A stretch of DNA of 64,000 nucleotides, from the NCBI GenBank assembly GCA_040793985.1, contig JBFNJI010000002.1, positions 186,001 through 250,000 on the forward strand. The letters are read 5' to 3'. This DNA comes from Thiodiazotropha sp040793985 (GTDB lineage Bacteria; Pseudomonadota; Gammaproteobacteria; Chromatiales; Chromatiaceae). A program made the position numbers and the translations under genes. Of the stretch, positions 1 to 7,714 are shown one piece after another (positions within the stretch are counted from its first letter, which is position 1; every line of letters starts with the position of its first letter). The notes beneath the pieces are model-generated. The model saw nothing but the letters and a program-made list of their open reading frames with translations, did no database searches and had not been told where the DNA came from.

Positions 1-363
1 ATCGATGACTTCGGCACCGGCTACTCATCCCTTGCCCATCTGCAACGCATGCCGTTGGATGAGCTGAAGATCGATAAAACCTTTATCGACGATATTCCGC
101 ATAAACGGGCAGATATGGAGATCACTTCCACGATCATTGCCATGGCGAAAAACCTCGGCTTGATTGTACTCGCGGAAGGTGTCGAAACCGATGCGCAATA
201 TGAGTTTCTGCAACAACAGGGTTGCGACTTTTTTCAGGGGTTTATCATCAGTCCACCACTCAGTGCTGAAGCCTTCACGAGTCTCATGGATCAGGAACCG
301 GCACGTTTGAGCAGAGGGGATTTCAGTCGCTGGCAAGCGCATCAGACACCAGGCACGAAATAG
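1..363 (+). CDS. EAL-domain c-di-GMP phosphodiesterase, C-terminal part (gene enters from the left edge)
   Basis: Only the last 120 residues are in the window, read in frame from base 1. They contain the DDFGTGYSS loop that holds the metal-binding acidic pair of EAL phosphodiesterases, then LKIDK and AEGVET, which are the late conserved blocks of the family. The EAL motif itself and any sensor or GGDEF part lie outside the window, so catalytic competence cannot be judged. A tail of about 25 residues follows the last EAL block. The BASS transporter gene starts 17 bp downstream on the same strand, so the two may be co-transcribed. Confidence 0.9.
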   Translation: MDDFGTGYSSLAHLQRMPLDELKIDKTFIDDIPHKRADMEITSTIIAMAKNLGLIVLAEGVETDAQYEFLQQQGCDFFQGFIISPPLSAEAFTSLMDQEPARLSRGDFSRWQAHQTPGTK

Positions 364-380
364 CGTACCCGGGTTGACTG

Positions 381-1292
381 ATGATTAGCCTGATTACACG
401 CCTGTTTCCCCTTTGGGCACTTCTGTTTTCCCTGATCGCCTATGTGATACCCGATCTATTCATCGATTTAAAACCGGCGATCGTGCCCTTGCTGGGGGTG
501 GTGATGTTCGGCATGGGGATGACCCTGAACTGGAACAACTTCGCCGCGGTACTGAAGCGACCAGGGATTCTCGGCTTCGGTGTGCTGCTGCAATATCTGC
601 TGATGCCGTTGGTGGCCTGGTTGATCGCCGAACTCTTTGCCTTGCCACCCTACCTGATGGCGGGCCTGGTGTTGGTAGGATCATGCCCTGGTGGAACCGC
701 CTCCAATGTTGTCTGTTACCTGGCACGGGGAGATCTGGCACTCTCCATAACCCTCACCACCGCATCCACACTGCTGGCAATCGTCGCAACTCCCTTGCTT
801 ACCTGGCTCTATGTTGGACAGAAAGTGCCGGTTCCGGTGGTAAGCATGCTCTGGTCGATCTTCAAGATAGTATTGATGCCGGTGGCGCTGGGCGTTCTGG
901 TAAACACCTTTCTCGGCCGCAGACTAAGTGGACTAAAACACCTCTTCCCCCTGGTCTCGGTGTTGGCGATCGTGGTGATCATCGCCATTATCGTTGCCCT
1001 AAACCGGGAAAATCTGGGCACCATGGGTATTGCCGTTGCGTTGGCGGTGATCCTGCATAACCTGCTGGGGCTCACAGGTGGTTACTGGCTGTCCCGTGCA
1101 ATGGGATGGGATGAGCCAATCTGTCGAACCCTGGCAATCGAGGTGGGGATGCAGAACTCAGGGTTGGGTGTTGCACTTGCGGTGAAACACTTTTCAGCAG
1201 CTGCAGCCTTGCCTGGCGCTCTGTTTTCCATTTGGCACAATCTCACGGGCTCGATGCTGGCGGGATATTGGTCCAGACGCAACTCTCAGTAG
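381..1292 (+). CDS. Bile acid:sodium symporter (BASS) family transporter
   Basis: This 303-residue polytopic inner-membrane protein has about nine or ten hydrophobic segments. It carries the two unwound-helix signatures of the BASS fold, GSCPGGTASNVV near residues 100-112 and EVGMQNSGLGVAL near residues 253-266. Family members couple sodium to uptake of organic anions such as bile acids, pantoate or other carboxylates. The substrate here cannot be read from sequence; a PanS-like role is possible. Length is normal for the family. The gene follows the EAL gene closely, and no terminator is seen between them. Confidence 0.88.
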   Translation: MISLITRLFPLWALLFSLIAYVIPDLFIDLKPAIVPLLGVVMFGMGMTLNWNNFAAVLKRPGILGFGVLLQYLLMPLVAWLIAELFALPPYLMAGLVLVGSCPGGTASNVVCYLARGDLALSITLTTASTLLAIVATPLLTWLYVGQKVPVPVVSMLWSIFKIVLMPVALGVLVNTFLGRRLSGLKHLFPLVSVLAIVVIIAIIVALNRENLGTMGIAVALAVILHNLLGLTGGYWLSRAMGWDEPICRTLAIEVGMQNSGLGVALAVKHFSAAAALPGALFSIWHNLTGSMLAGYWSRRNSQ

Positions 1293-1462
1293 TGCTGCGT
1301 GATCTGCCACTCTCTCAGGCAGTGATTCCCGGTTCGTAATTTATAACAAAACGATAACGTTTGAAGCAACCGGCTGGCAAATAGGGTCTCAAGAAAGTAG
1401 TGTTGAACAACGAGGCAACACCCTTGGCGGTGTTGTCATGTAACCGTGTTTGGAGGGTGCTG

Positions 1463-2095
1463 GTGAAATCCAAAGCCATTGTTTTGTTGATGGTCTGCCT
1501 CGCTTGCGTCACGTCGAGTGTAATGGCGGAAAAAGCCATCTTGGCAGGCGGTTGCTTCTGGTGTATGGAGTCCGACTTCGAAAAACTGGTCGGTGTCAGC
1601 GATGTCATTTCGGGCTTTACCGGCGGTACTCTGAAGAACCCCACGTATAACGGTGATCACTCGGGGCACTACGAAGCCGTGGAGATTACCTATGATCCAC
1701 ACAAGATCAGTTATGAAAAACTGCTCGATTACTATTGGGTGAATGTCGATCCTTTTGATGATCGTGGGCAGTTCTGTGATAAAGGCGAGAGCTACTTAAG
1801 TGCCATCTTTGTAGCAAATGAGAAGGAGAGGGAGATAGCTGAGAAGTTGAAGAAAACAGTAGAGAGGCAGTTTCCGGAAAAAGAGGTTGCAACAAGGATA
1901 TTGCCGGTGTCGACGTTTTATCCCATACAGGGCGAGGAAAGCTATCATCAGGATTACTATAAAAAATACCCCATCCAGTACAAGTACTATCGCTGGAATT
2001 GCGGTCGAGATCAGCGTTTAAAAAAGATCTGGGGTGATAAGGCTAGACTGAAAATTCCTGGAATATCTGGATTGAAGGGTACTGACGGCGAATAA
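1463..2095 (+). CDS. msrA: Peptide-methionine (S)-S-oxide reductase MsrA, exported form
   Basis: MsrA reduces methionine-S-sulfoxide in damaged proteins. The catalytic motif GCFWC places the nucleophilic Cys at residue 31. C105 and C180 (in WNCG) are candidate resolving or recycling cysteines. The family blocks GFTGG, HYEAVEITYDP and STFYPIQGEESYHQDY are present. The frame is open from a GTG at 1400, but GGAGGG at 1452-1457 sits 5 bp before the GTG at 1463. That start gives a short basic N-terminus and a hydrophobic stretch ending near A-E-K. I therefore call a 210-residue periplasmic enzyme with a signal peptide. A terminator follows at about 2171-2198. Confidence 0.93.
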   Translation: MKSKAIVLLMVCLACVTSSVMAEKAILAGGCFWCMESDFEKLVGVSDVISGFTGGTLKNPTYNGDHSGHYEAVEITYDPHKISYEKLLDYYWVNVDPFDDRGQFCDKGESYLSAIFVANEKEREIAEKLKKTVERQFPEKEVATRILPVSTFYPIQGEESYHQDYYKKYPIQYKYYRWNCGRDQRLKKIWGDKARLKIPGISGLKGTDGE

Positions 2096-2170
2096 TTAAA
2101 AAAGCCGTTATTGCACTCGACCGCCCAACCAAAAAGAGAAACTCATCACATCCTTTTTTAATTTAATCTG

Positions 2171-2198
2171 GGTGGTGTCGGCTAGGCCACCATTTTTT
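2171..2198 (+). terminator. Rho-independent terminator after msrA
   Basis: GGTGG at 2171-2175 pairs with CCACC at 2187-2191 and is followed by a run of six T at 2193-2198. It ends the msrA transcript before the outer-membrane protein gene. Confidence 0.6.
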
Positions 2199-2301
2199 GC
2201 ACTCAACGCTCAATTATCCGTTTCAGGAATGGCATTCCCATAGCGATGCAGTTACAATCCGCTTGCGTTTTTCGACGAAAAAATAATGGAGTCTTTATGT
2301 C

Positions 2302-2880
2302 ATGGATACGCGTAAATACACAGTACCTGCCGCCGTTCTGATTGCATCGACCTTCACCGGCTTTGCCCCATCACTCTTTGCTATTGATTACTCCTTCGTT
2401 GAGGGCCGTTTTCTTCTTGATGCGGAATTCGACGATGTCGCTGACGATGGTGACGGTTTTCGCTTTGCCGGTTCATTTCAGGTCACAAATGAGATCTTCG
2501 CCTTCGCAAAATACGATGATGTCGAGCTGGGTGACAGTGGTGTCGATTTTTCCCTGTTGAGATTAGGGGGCGGCTATATTCATCCTCTCGATGCCACATG
2601 GGATGCAAATGTATCGCTGGCCTACGCTGATGCCGAGGCCGATGGGCCCGGTGGTGAAGTCGATGACAGCGGATTTGAAATCAGTGGCGGTGTTCGCGGA
2701 ATGGTAAATCCGGAAATAGAGGTGCGAGCATCATTGAATTATATGGACATTGAAGACAGCGATACCTATTTCACGCTGGGTGCTGACTACTATTTTATGC
2801 CGAAAATCTCTACCGGTATTGAACTCGACTTGGGTGGTGATTATGAAACTATGTCTATTGGGGCAAGATTCTACTTCTAA
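2302..2880 (+). CDS. Small acidic outer-membrane beta-barrel protein
   Basis: This 192-residue protein starts with a typical signal peptide (hydrophobic to about residue 27, ending ...SLFA-ID). The mature chain is rich in alternating aromatic/hydrophobic residues, Gly and Asp. It ends in GARFYF, a terminal aromatic residue of the kind recognised by the BAM machinery. Length and strand pattern suggest an eight-stranded barrel of the OmpW/OmpX-like or Opacity-like superfamily. The ATG at 2302 has GGAG about 10 bp upstream. The function is unknown; the strong acidity (many D/E in predicted loops) could reflect cation binding or salt adaptation. It is a single-gene unit with hairpins on both sides. 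Confidence 0.75.
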   Translation: MDTRKYTVPAAVLIASTFTGFAPSLFAIDYSFVEGRFLLDAEFDDVADDGDGFRFAGSFQVTNEIFAFAKYDDVELGDSGVDFSLLRLGGGYIHPLDATWDANVSLAYADAEADGPGGEVDDSGFEISGGVRGMVNPEIEVRASLNYMDIEDSDTYFTLGADYYFMPKISTGIELDLGGDYETMSIGARFYF

Positions 2881-2943
2881 CTGATTTCCCGCTAAGTGCG
2901 ACTTTAAGCGGTGATTGCCGAGCACCTATCCACAAGGAAGGTT

Positions 2944-2973
2944 ACATACCCCTCTCGCATGTGAGGGGTATGT
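2944..2973. terminator. Strong hairpin between the barrel gene and the convergent small gene
   Basis: An 11-bp perfect stem (2944-2954 with 2963-2973) encloses an 8-base loop. No T-run follows, but the position between convergent genes (2302-2880 on + and 3025-3255 on -) suits transcription termination in both directions. Confidence 0.5.
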
Positions 2974-3024
2974 GCGATTGATAGAGTTAGCGTTGGTCAG
3001 CGTTTTTCAATCAACGCACATGGC

Positions 3025-3255
3025 TCAACCAGGCTGCTCCTGCCTTTGATAGTCAATCATTTTGGTCACTTTGAGCGCCACATAGCTGGTAAACTCATCC
3101 ACGTTCTCATAATCGTTGGTGATGGCGAGCGAGGTGAGACCCTGAATCAGGTCGCGCAGTTTTGCGATTTCATCCAGTGTACGACCACAGGTGAGGCAGA
3201 TTTCGCCATTCTCCCGGCATGCACTCTTACCTTGGCAGGGTGTAAATCTGGCCAT
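3025..3255 (-). CDS. Small DUF1289-like zinc-ribbon protein
   Basis: This 76-residue protein has Cys at positions 7, 13, 20 and 23 and the block CLTCGRTLDEI. That closely resembles the C-x2-C-GRTLDEI core of DUF1289 proteins, which are small Cys-rich proteins of unknown function. Here the first Cys pair is C-x5-C rather than the usual C-x3-C. The C-terminal half is an extension predicted helical and without Cys. It lies 17 bp downstream of a decayed gene on the same strand (3273-3883) and probably shared its transcript. The assignment rests on the motif only. Confidence 0.55.
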   Translation of the reverse strand: MARFTPCQGKSACRENGEICLTCGRTLDEIAKLRDLIQGLTSLAITNDYENVDEFTSYVALKVTKMIDYQRQEQPG

Positions 3256-3272
3256 GTTTAATTCACTCTTTC

Positions 3273-3883
3273 GTTATTTAACAACCTATATCTTCTACTG
3301 CGGCAATCTCGCCGTTGGTTAGGCTGTCGGTTGCACCAAGGAGATCTTCGATGATTGCTGCGACGATCTCAATTCACTTGTTAGAAAATGCGGCTCTCCA
3401 TGTCGCTGTGGTCTGCAATCGATGCCCAACCTGGGGGAGTATCCACCGTATGGATAATATCAGAATGTACCACCTGTTCTGTATCGCGATGCTGTCTGAG
3501 GCTTTGAAACCGCTATTTACTGTTCTTTCAAAGCGATTTCAGGGCGGCTGGTTTGGCAAAACCATCCACCGGTTCCACGATGCAATCGTCCCGGCAGGCA
3601 TCTGGAACAGTGTAGGCGGGGTCGGGATGGGTACGATCAATGGGTTTGCCGATATTCATCGCGAGTATACGGCTGTCACTATCGGCTGGAATGGTATCAA
3701 GTGTTTCAAAATGGGACGGTACCTGGAGTGCGCCTGCACCGAGATAGGGCATAATATCGCCCGCCATAGCTCCCGCATTGCTCGCAGTACAGTTGAATTC
3801 CGCCATTGGATGTATCTTCACAATCTCATCGGCATTGATTGGGGCCAAGCACTAGGCCAATCGGACAAAGCCTTGATAAACAT
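3273..3883 (-). pseudogene. Decayed gene, several frameshifts, identity unknown
   Basis: Three minus-strand segments read like ordinary protein but lie in different frames. A possible start is the ATG at 3883 (MFIKALSDWP). The frame then shifts near 3853 into a 106-codon stretch (3848-3528) containing IMPYLGAGALQVP and MNIGKPIDRTHPDPAY, closed by TGA. A further shift gives VVHSDIIHTVDTPPGWAS around 3480-3400. A final segment ending near 3273 reads EDLLGATDSLTNGEIAAVED. Each segment is bounded by stops that would vanish on restoring one frame. I do not recognise the family. An opposing plus-strand frame (3315-3893) is its shadow. Confidence 0.45.
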
Positions 3884-4097
3884 GGTGTTATGACATCATA
3901 CAGAGATTCTCTTTTAGCTGGTGCTAGGCTTCGAGACAGTGCCTTGACTGATATTGAACTGTTGGGAATCGAGCTGACTGCGAGCTCTGCGGTGAGGCTG
4001 TTCGCAGCTTCATAGCTTTGGCATGAATAGTGTTTAAGGGATATTCGATGTCTATTTCGTTGCGCCTGCGCACTGGGTGAGACAGTGTGCATGAGTC

Positions 4098-4343
4098 ATG
4101 CGGGAATCGGATTTTCGTGAAGTCGCTGACGAATTCATCCGCCAGGCAAATGCACAAAAGGAAGCGTGGACGACGCATTTTCTCAATGCATCCTTTATGT
4201 ATGCGGCGGCGTGGTATAATACCCATCAGATCTATACATCTGATGGGGCAGATGAGAACCAGCGAAACGTTGTAGATTTCTTTTGTGATCAATATCGCAA
4301 GATGTTGATGGAGTGTATGCACGATCTATCGGGAAGCAACTGA
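4098..4343 (+). CDS. DUF3144-like small protein
   Basis: This 81-residue protein has the pattern DFREVADEFIRQAN ... FMYAAAWYNTHQI ... FCDQYRKMLMECM. It resembles the small proteobacterial family DUF3144 (an all-helical protein of about 75-100 residues, function unknown). It has no signal peptide, so it is probably cytoplasmic. Its stop overlaps the next start in a TGATG arrangement at 4341-4345, which indicates translational coupling with the downstream gene. Identification is from remembered family patterns and is moderate. Confidence 0.6.
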   Translation: MRESDFREVADEFIRQANAQKEAWTTHFLNASFMYAAAWYNTHQIYTSDGADENQRNVVDFFCDQYRKMLMECMHDLSGSN

Positions 4344-4705
4344 TGAACCTTCAGACTACCATTGAATCACCTCATCCCGCTGCTCTTTGGGCACAAACGG
4401 CACCGCTCGATCCGCTGCAGATCGATTGTGTCACCACGGTCATGCTGAAGATTCTCGACAATAACTGCAAAATGCTTCCGGAGGAGCAGATGGCAATGAT
4501 GGCTATCTACAGCGTGGTCAAGGAGAGAGAGGGCGAATTGCTGGATGCCGCCATTCACACCCAGATCGATGAGGCGCTACAAATCGGCGGCAGCCGTGAA
4601 TACGAATGTATCCACGAACTGCGGCTCCAGGCCGAAGCGGCTGTACCTAAAGCGGTAATGAAGCATTTCAAAAACTATCTGCGCGAATCTCTCTATGGCA
4701 TATGA
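4343..4705 (+). CDS. Conserved hypothetical helical protein, coupled to the DUF3144-like gene
   Basis: A 120-residue protein starts at the ATG at 4343, which overlaps the TGA of the preceding gene; an upstream in-frame ATG at 4313 would overlap more and is less likely. The sequence is Met- and Glu-rich, mostly helical, with no signal peptide or membrane segment. Recognisable stretches are DPLQIDCVTTVMLKILDNN and MMAIYSVVKEREGELLD. I do not recognise a family. The tight overlap suggests that the two products act together or need similar dosage. Confidence 0.6.
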   Translation: MNLQTTIESPHPAALWAQTAPLDPLQIDCVTTVMLKILDNNCKMLPEEQMAMMAIYSVVKEREGELLDAAIHTQIDEALQIGGSREYECIHELRLQAEAAVPKAVMKHFKNYLRESLYGI

Positions 4706-4784
4706 GTCGGTGATGCGGCAGTTGAATCTCTAGCCTGACGCGATACAAGTCCCGATGAACGGATCTTGGGTGGCTGACCGGGTC

Positions 4785-4970
4785 TCAGTTCTTTGGAAGA
4801 CTAGGTTGCCCGCCTTGTGACTTGGCGATCTCGACAATGGTCTCCAGGCGAACCACGCGCTTGTCGACGTCGAGCATGATCGATTCAACCCGTTCGATAT
4901 CCTTGTTCATGCGTTTTACTTCGTCTGTCAGGCGCAGCACATCCAACAGCATATCCTTGAATCCCGACAC
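4785..4970 (-). CDS. Small coiled-coil protein paired with a ribbon-helix-helix protein
   Basis: A 61-residue, highly charged helical protein with heptad-like spacing of Leu/Val/Ile (KDMLLDVLRLTDEVKRMNKD, then VRLETIVEIA). The GTG start at 4970 overlaps the TAG of the upstream gene by one base (TAGTG), so it is translationally coupled. Small size and pairing with an RHH protein are reminiscent of toxin-antitoxin or segregation accessory pairs, but no toxin fold is visible. Function unknown. Confidence 0.55.
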   Translation of the reverse strand: MSGFKDMLLDVLRLTDEVKRMNKDIERVESIMLDVDKRVVRLETIVEIAKSQGGQPSLPKN

Positions 4971-5245
4971 TACTCTGTTTCCTTTGATTCCAGTTTCTTA
5001 AGTGCCTTGTTGAGGCGTCTTCTGGTACTGGTGGTCTCCTTGATTGCCTCTTTTAAGCGTTCGCTGACCAGTTCCAACAGCTCATTCTCCTCGATCTCCG
5101 CGGCGTCCGGATCGTAGGAGTCTATCGATAGCCTGACAATCTCGGCGGCAGATGTGCCGCGCTGCTTGGAAAGTTTGTCGAGCTTCTCGATGTTCTCGGT
5201 GGATAACATGATCTGTTTGCGCACCAGGTTTTCTGCAGTGGACAT
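4970..5245 (-). CDS. Ribbon-helix-helix (CopG/Arc-type) DNA-binding protein
   Basis: This 91-residue protein has an N-terminal RHH: a short strand (LVRKQIMLS) followed by helices ENIEKLDKLSKQRGTSAAEIVRLSID, the usual CopG-family layout with a GTSAAE turn between the helices. The C-terminal 45 residues form a Lys/Glu-rich helix, probably for oligomerisation or contact with the partner encoded downstream. RHH proteins generally bind direct or inverted repeats near their own promoter. Two TATACACA repeats lie just upstream at 5279-5304. Confidence 0.75.
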   Translation of the reverse strand: MSTAENLVRKQIMLSTENIEKLDKLSKQRGTSAAEIVRLSIDSYDPDAAEIEENELLELVSERLKEAIKETTSTRRRLNKALKKLESKETE

Positions 5246-5278
5246 GGGTAGGCGTCTCCGCTGACACTATGACCTTAT

Positions 5279-5304
5279 TATACACATACACACATCTATA
5301 CACA
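5279..5304 (-). promoter_or_regulatory. Candidate RHH operator: direct repeats upstream of the RHH operon
   Basis: TATACACA occurs at 5279-5286 and again at 5297-5304, 18 bp apart, within an (ACACA)-rich tract 34-59 bp upstream of the RHH start codon. The spacing is near two helical turns, which suits binding of two RHH dimers on one DNA face. Assignment as an autoregulatory site is inference. Confidence 0.35.
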
Positions 5305-5774
5305 AGAATGCACCGGTCAGGTGTAAATGCTACTCAGCCAGCAAGTGAACGCAAGCAGGTGCTTTGTCGGCCAATCAGACGCCATTCGCAGCAAAGATCC
5401 GCTCTGTCTTTGCCCCCGACCTTTGTCTGCACCGCCCCGTGCGGGGATGAGCACAACCGCTGGTTACTGGAGCAGGCTCCCTTCTGTGCTGTCTGCCTGG
5501 CGCCTCCCCGCGTCGAGATGGCAAGCCCGGGCGCCTGGCAGCGGCCGGCGCTCCCTGGAAGAGGCGACCGGCTACAGCAGGTCGTGCGGTGGTTGCTTCA
5601 CCAGTCAGGAAGGCCCTGAAGGTTACAATGGAAACAGCGCCATCACTGCGCGGCAGATCAACTAGAATTATTAATGAGTCCAGTGTCGAATCAACAATCT
5701 CTCTTTTCGGCGCAAGTTGCAGACAACTCTATACGAAGTGGCCTTTCATTTGACTAGCCAATTGGAGGTAAGCC
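5305..5774. other. Gene-poor stretch between the RHH operon and the YbaK-like gene
   Basis: Open frames exist on the plus strand (5269-5619 and 5327-5665) but have Pro/Arg/Ser/Cys-rich composition typical of chance reading in GC-rich DNA, and no recognisable domain. A short palindrome, CGCCCCGTGCGGGG, lies near 5430. The right end (from about 5700) should hold the promoter of the YbaK-like gene. Nothing else is supported. Confidence 0.4.
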
Positions 5775-6245
5775 ATGAGTATTTCCAACACTGTAAGGAC
5801 CTACATAGAGGGACAGGCCATCCCCTACGAGGTGATTACCCATAAGCACACCCAATCCAGCATGGAGAGCGCGGGTGCTGCCCATGTGGAGAGCGACCAT
5901 CTTGCCAAGGCGGTCATCGTCAAGGAGGGGGAAGAGTATATGATGGTGGTGGTGCCCTGCGATTATCATGTCCATCTGGGCAAACTGCATCAGTTGCTCG
6001 AGCGTGAGGTCGGCCTCGCTACCGAGGGCGAATTGACCCAACTCTTTCCCGACTGCGAGTTGGGGGCCATTCCGCCCCTGGGTACGGCCTACAGACTGAT
6101 CACCCTGGTCGACAGAACCCTGCTCGATCAGCCCGAAATCTATTTCGAGTCGGGGGATCACGAACATCTCATCAAGGTGTCCGGTGAGCAGTTTGCACAT
6201 CTCCTGGGTGATGCGGAAGCGGTGGATATAAGCCGTCATCACTGA
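5775..6245 (+). CDS. YbaK/EbsC-family aminoacyl-tRNA deacylase
   Basis: This 156-residue protein belongs to the YbaK/ProRS-editing superfamily, which hydrolyses mischarged tRNAs such as Cys-tRNA(Pro) or Ala-tRNA(Pro). Visible markers are YEVITHKHTQSS near the N-terminus, LAKAVIVKEG (with the conserved active-site Lys), MMVVVPCDYHV, and the C-terminal block EIYFESGDHEHLIKVSG. The fold spans the whole protein, as expected for free-standing editing factors. GGAGG lies about 8 bp before the ATG at 5775. A stable hairpin follows the stop. The tRNA preference cannot be told from sequence. Confidence 0.85.
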   Translation: MSISNTVRTYIEGQAIPYEVITHKHTQSSMESAGAAHVESDHLAKAVIVKEGEEYMMVVVPCDYHVHLGKLHQLLEREVGLATEGELTQLFPDCELGAIPPLGTAYRLITLVDRTLLDQPEIYFESGDHEHLIKVSGEQFAHLLGDAEAVDISRHH

Positions 6246-6256
6246 CAGCGCAGATC

Positions 6257-6276
6257 GCGGCTCCTGCGGGAGCCGC
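6257..6276 (+). terminator. Hairpin after the YbaK-like gene
   Basis: A perfect 8-bp GC-rich stem (6257-6264 with 6269-6276) with a TGCG loop begins 12 bp after the stop codon. It lacks a T-run, so it may be a weak terminator or an RNA 3'-end stabiliser. Confidence 0.5.
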
Positions 6277-7167
6277 CCGCTCAATTCGAACTGGCTGTGG
6301 CAGGGCAGGTTTGGATGCGGTGACGCAGCCTGGCCTCTGTCCCGCCCAATACCCGGTTTCAAGCCTTAAGCAAACAACTGGAATTTTTATTTGGGACCCT
6401 TACATATCCCATGACGAAGCAGAAGCGTAGACACAGGAACGGTATATGAACAGCATGTTTCACAACACCAGGATGATCTGGCTGTTATTGATCCGTCGGA
6501 TACAGTTTGGGCAGGGACCATGTGCGTAGATGTTTTTCACCGCTTGAATAGACAGATATCCAGTCCCACCGGCCTGTCTGTATGCGGCTTAGCCTCCACT
6601 GCTTAAAAATGCGAGAATTGCTCAAAAAAGAGCCTCTTCGGCCATATAGCTGGCCTTGCCCGCATTGTTGGGTGCATTTCAGTCAGTGGCAGGAGCTGTT
6701 TTAATTCCCCTTCATCAAAAAATATTCCTTACCATGAATAAGATACTGAGTAAGGCGTTGGTCGGTGCAGCTTTGAGAGTTTCTGCTGCAAATTGAGTTC
6801 GTCCCCAAGTATGGATTCGAATGAGTCATTGGCGATCCCTATACCGATGCAGTAAAGGCAGCTGTGTGTATCGATGCCTTTGCAGTTGGAATTTTCCATA
6901 TTGATATATTTTTCCTCCGCTGCCTCATTACCGGTGTCGTTGAGATACGGCGTTGAAATAAGGGTGGTTTATTGCGGTTGATCAGAAAGGTGAATGGACA
7001 TTATCATATAGCGCTTTTGGCGTCTGGGGTGCAATTGGGTGGGAATAAAAGGTGGTTATTCGGAGCAGCCGACAGGTCTCTCTCATCCACGCATGCCGAT
7101 TTTGGGCTGCTGCAGACGACCGGTACTTAGCGGTTTTCATTCAAATATATAACATCAAGATCTTACA
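6277..7167. other. Gene-poor stretch of about 0.9 kb
   Basis: Apart from the minus-strand remnant at 6729-6968, no frame with convincing composition was found. The stretch is AT-richer than its neighbours and has short stop-interrupted frames on both strands, which fits degraded coding DNA. The right end should include the promoter of the HIT-family gene, but no clear -35/-10 pair can be assigned. Confidence 0.4.
6729..6968 (-). pseudogene. Remnant of a coding sequence without a good start
   Basis: An open frame of about 79 codons runs from 6968 (just after a TAA) to the TAA at 6731-6729. It reads like real protein (ISTPYLNDTGNEAAEEKYIN, then CLYCIGIGIANDSFESILGD). The only ATG is internal at 6899 and would give 56 residues with three nearby Cys. 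GGAGG lies 14 bp before that ATG, rather far. The upstream part reads like a Cache-type sensor segment (STPYLND), but that is a weak resemblance. It may be a small Cys-containing protein or the tail of a lost gene. Confidence 0.3.
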
Positions 7168-7671
7168 ATGTCGTACACATCAGAAAACAATTGCTATTTT
7201 TGCAAGGTATGTCGCGGAGAAACCGATCCTTATATCTTCGAGAATAGGTCGTTCGTGGGTATTTTCGATACAAATCCGGTCAATCCCGGGCATGCCCTGG
7301 TTATTCCTAGAAGGCATGTGGCATCGATATTCAATTTGAATGAAATCGAGCAATCGGACTATTTTGATGCCATCAAGGGGGTCAAGCGCGTTGTTGAGAC
7401 AACCGACATGGTGGACCTCTATCAAAATATGGTTGGCAGAGATTACCTCCAGGATCGCCCCAAGGATCACATCGAAACAGTGCTGAAACTACCCTTCCTG
7501 GCAAATAAGCCTAATGCATACACAATTGGCAACAACGATGGAAGAGAGGCAGGCAGAAGCATCGATCATTTACATGTCATTCTTTTACCGCGTTATAAAG
7601 GTGATGTGGCCAACCCGAGTGGAGGCATTCGCAACGTGATTCCGAGCAGGGCAAGCTATAAAAAAACGTGA
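7168..7671 (+). CDS. HIT-family nucleotide hydrolase/transferase with an altered histidine triad
   Basis: This 167-residue protein has the HIT fold: CYFCKVC near residues 10-16 (zinc-binding-like start), NPVNPGHALVIPRRHVAS, and the C-terminal DHLHVILLPRYKGD block. In the triad H-x-H-x-H, the first two His are H134 and H136 (the second is the nucleophile in family members), but the third position is Ile138. The Gln usually found five residues before the triad is Arg. The tail (GDVANPSGGIRNVIP) matches bacterial HIT proteins well, so this is not a frameshift. Activity may be reduced or shifted. It is an isolated gene on the plus strand, convergent with the GNAT gene. Confidence 0.85.
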   Translation: MSYTSENNCYFCKVCRGETDPYIFENRSFVGIFDTNPVNPGHALVIPRRHVASIFNLNEIEQSDYFDAIKGVKRVVETTDMVDLYQNMVGRDYLQDRPKDHIETVLKLPFLANKPNAYTIGNNDGREAGRSIDHLHVILLPRYKGDVANPSGGIRNVIPSRASYKKT

Positions 7672-7714
7672 AGATAATAAGGTGTTTTTAAGTTAGGGCG
7701 AATGTTGGAATCTA

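Noticed and set aside
3315..3893. 192-codon plus-strand frame
   Set aside because: The opposite strand has better protein-like composition in three joined segments, so this is the shadow of a decayed gene.
5420..5530. CRISPR-like string CGCCCCGTGCGGGGATGAGC and a weakly similar one about 70 bp later
   Set aside because: It resembles type I-E repeats only loosely, the second copy does not match, and no third copy or cas gene is present.
5754..6362. 202-codon minus-strand frame
   Set aside because: It is antisense to the YbaK-like gene, which has clear family motifs.
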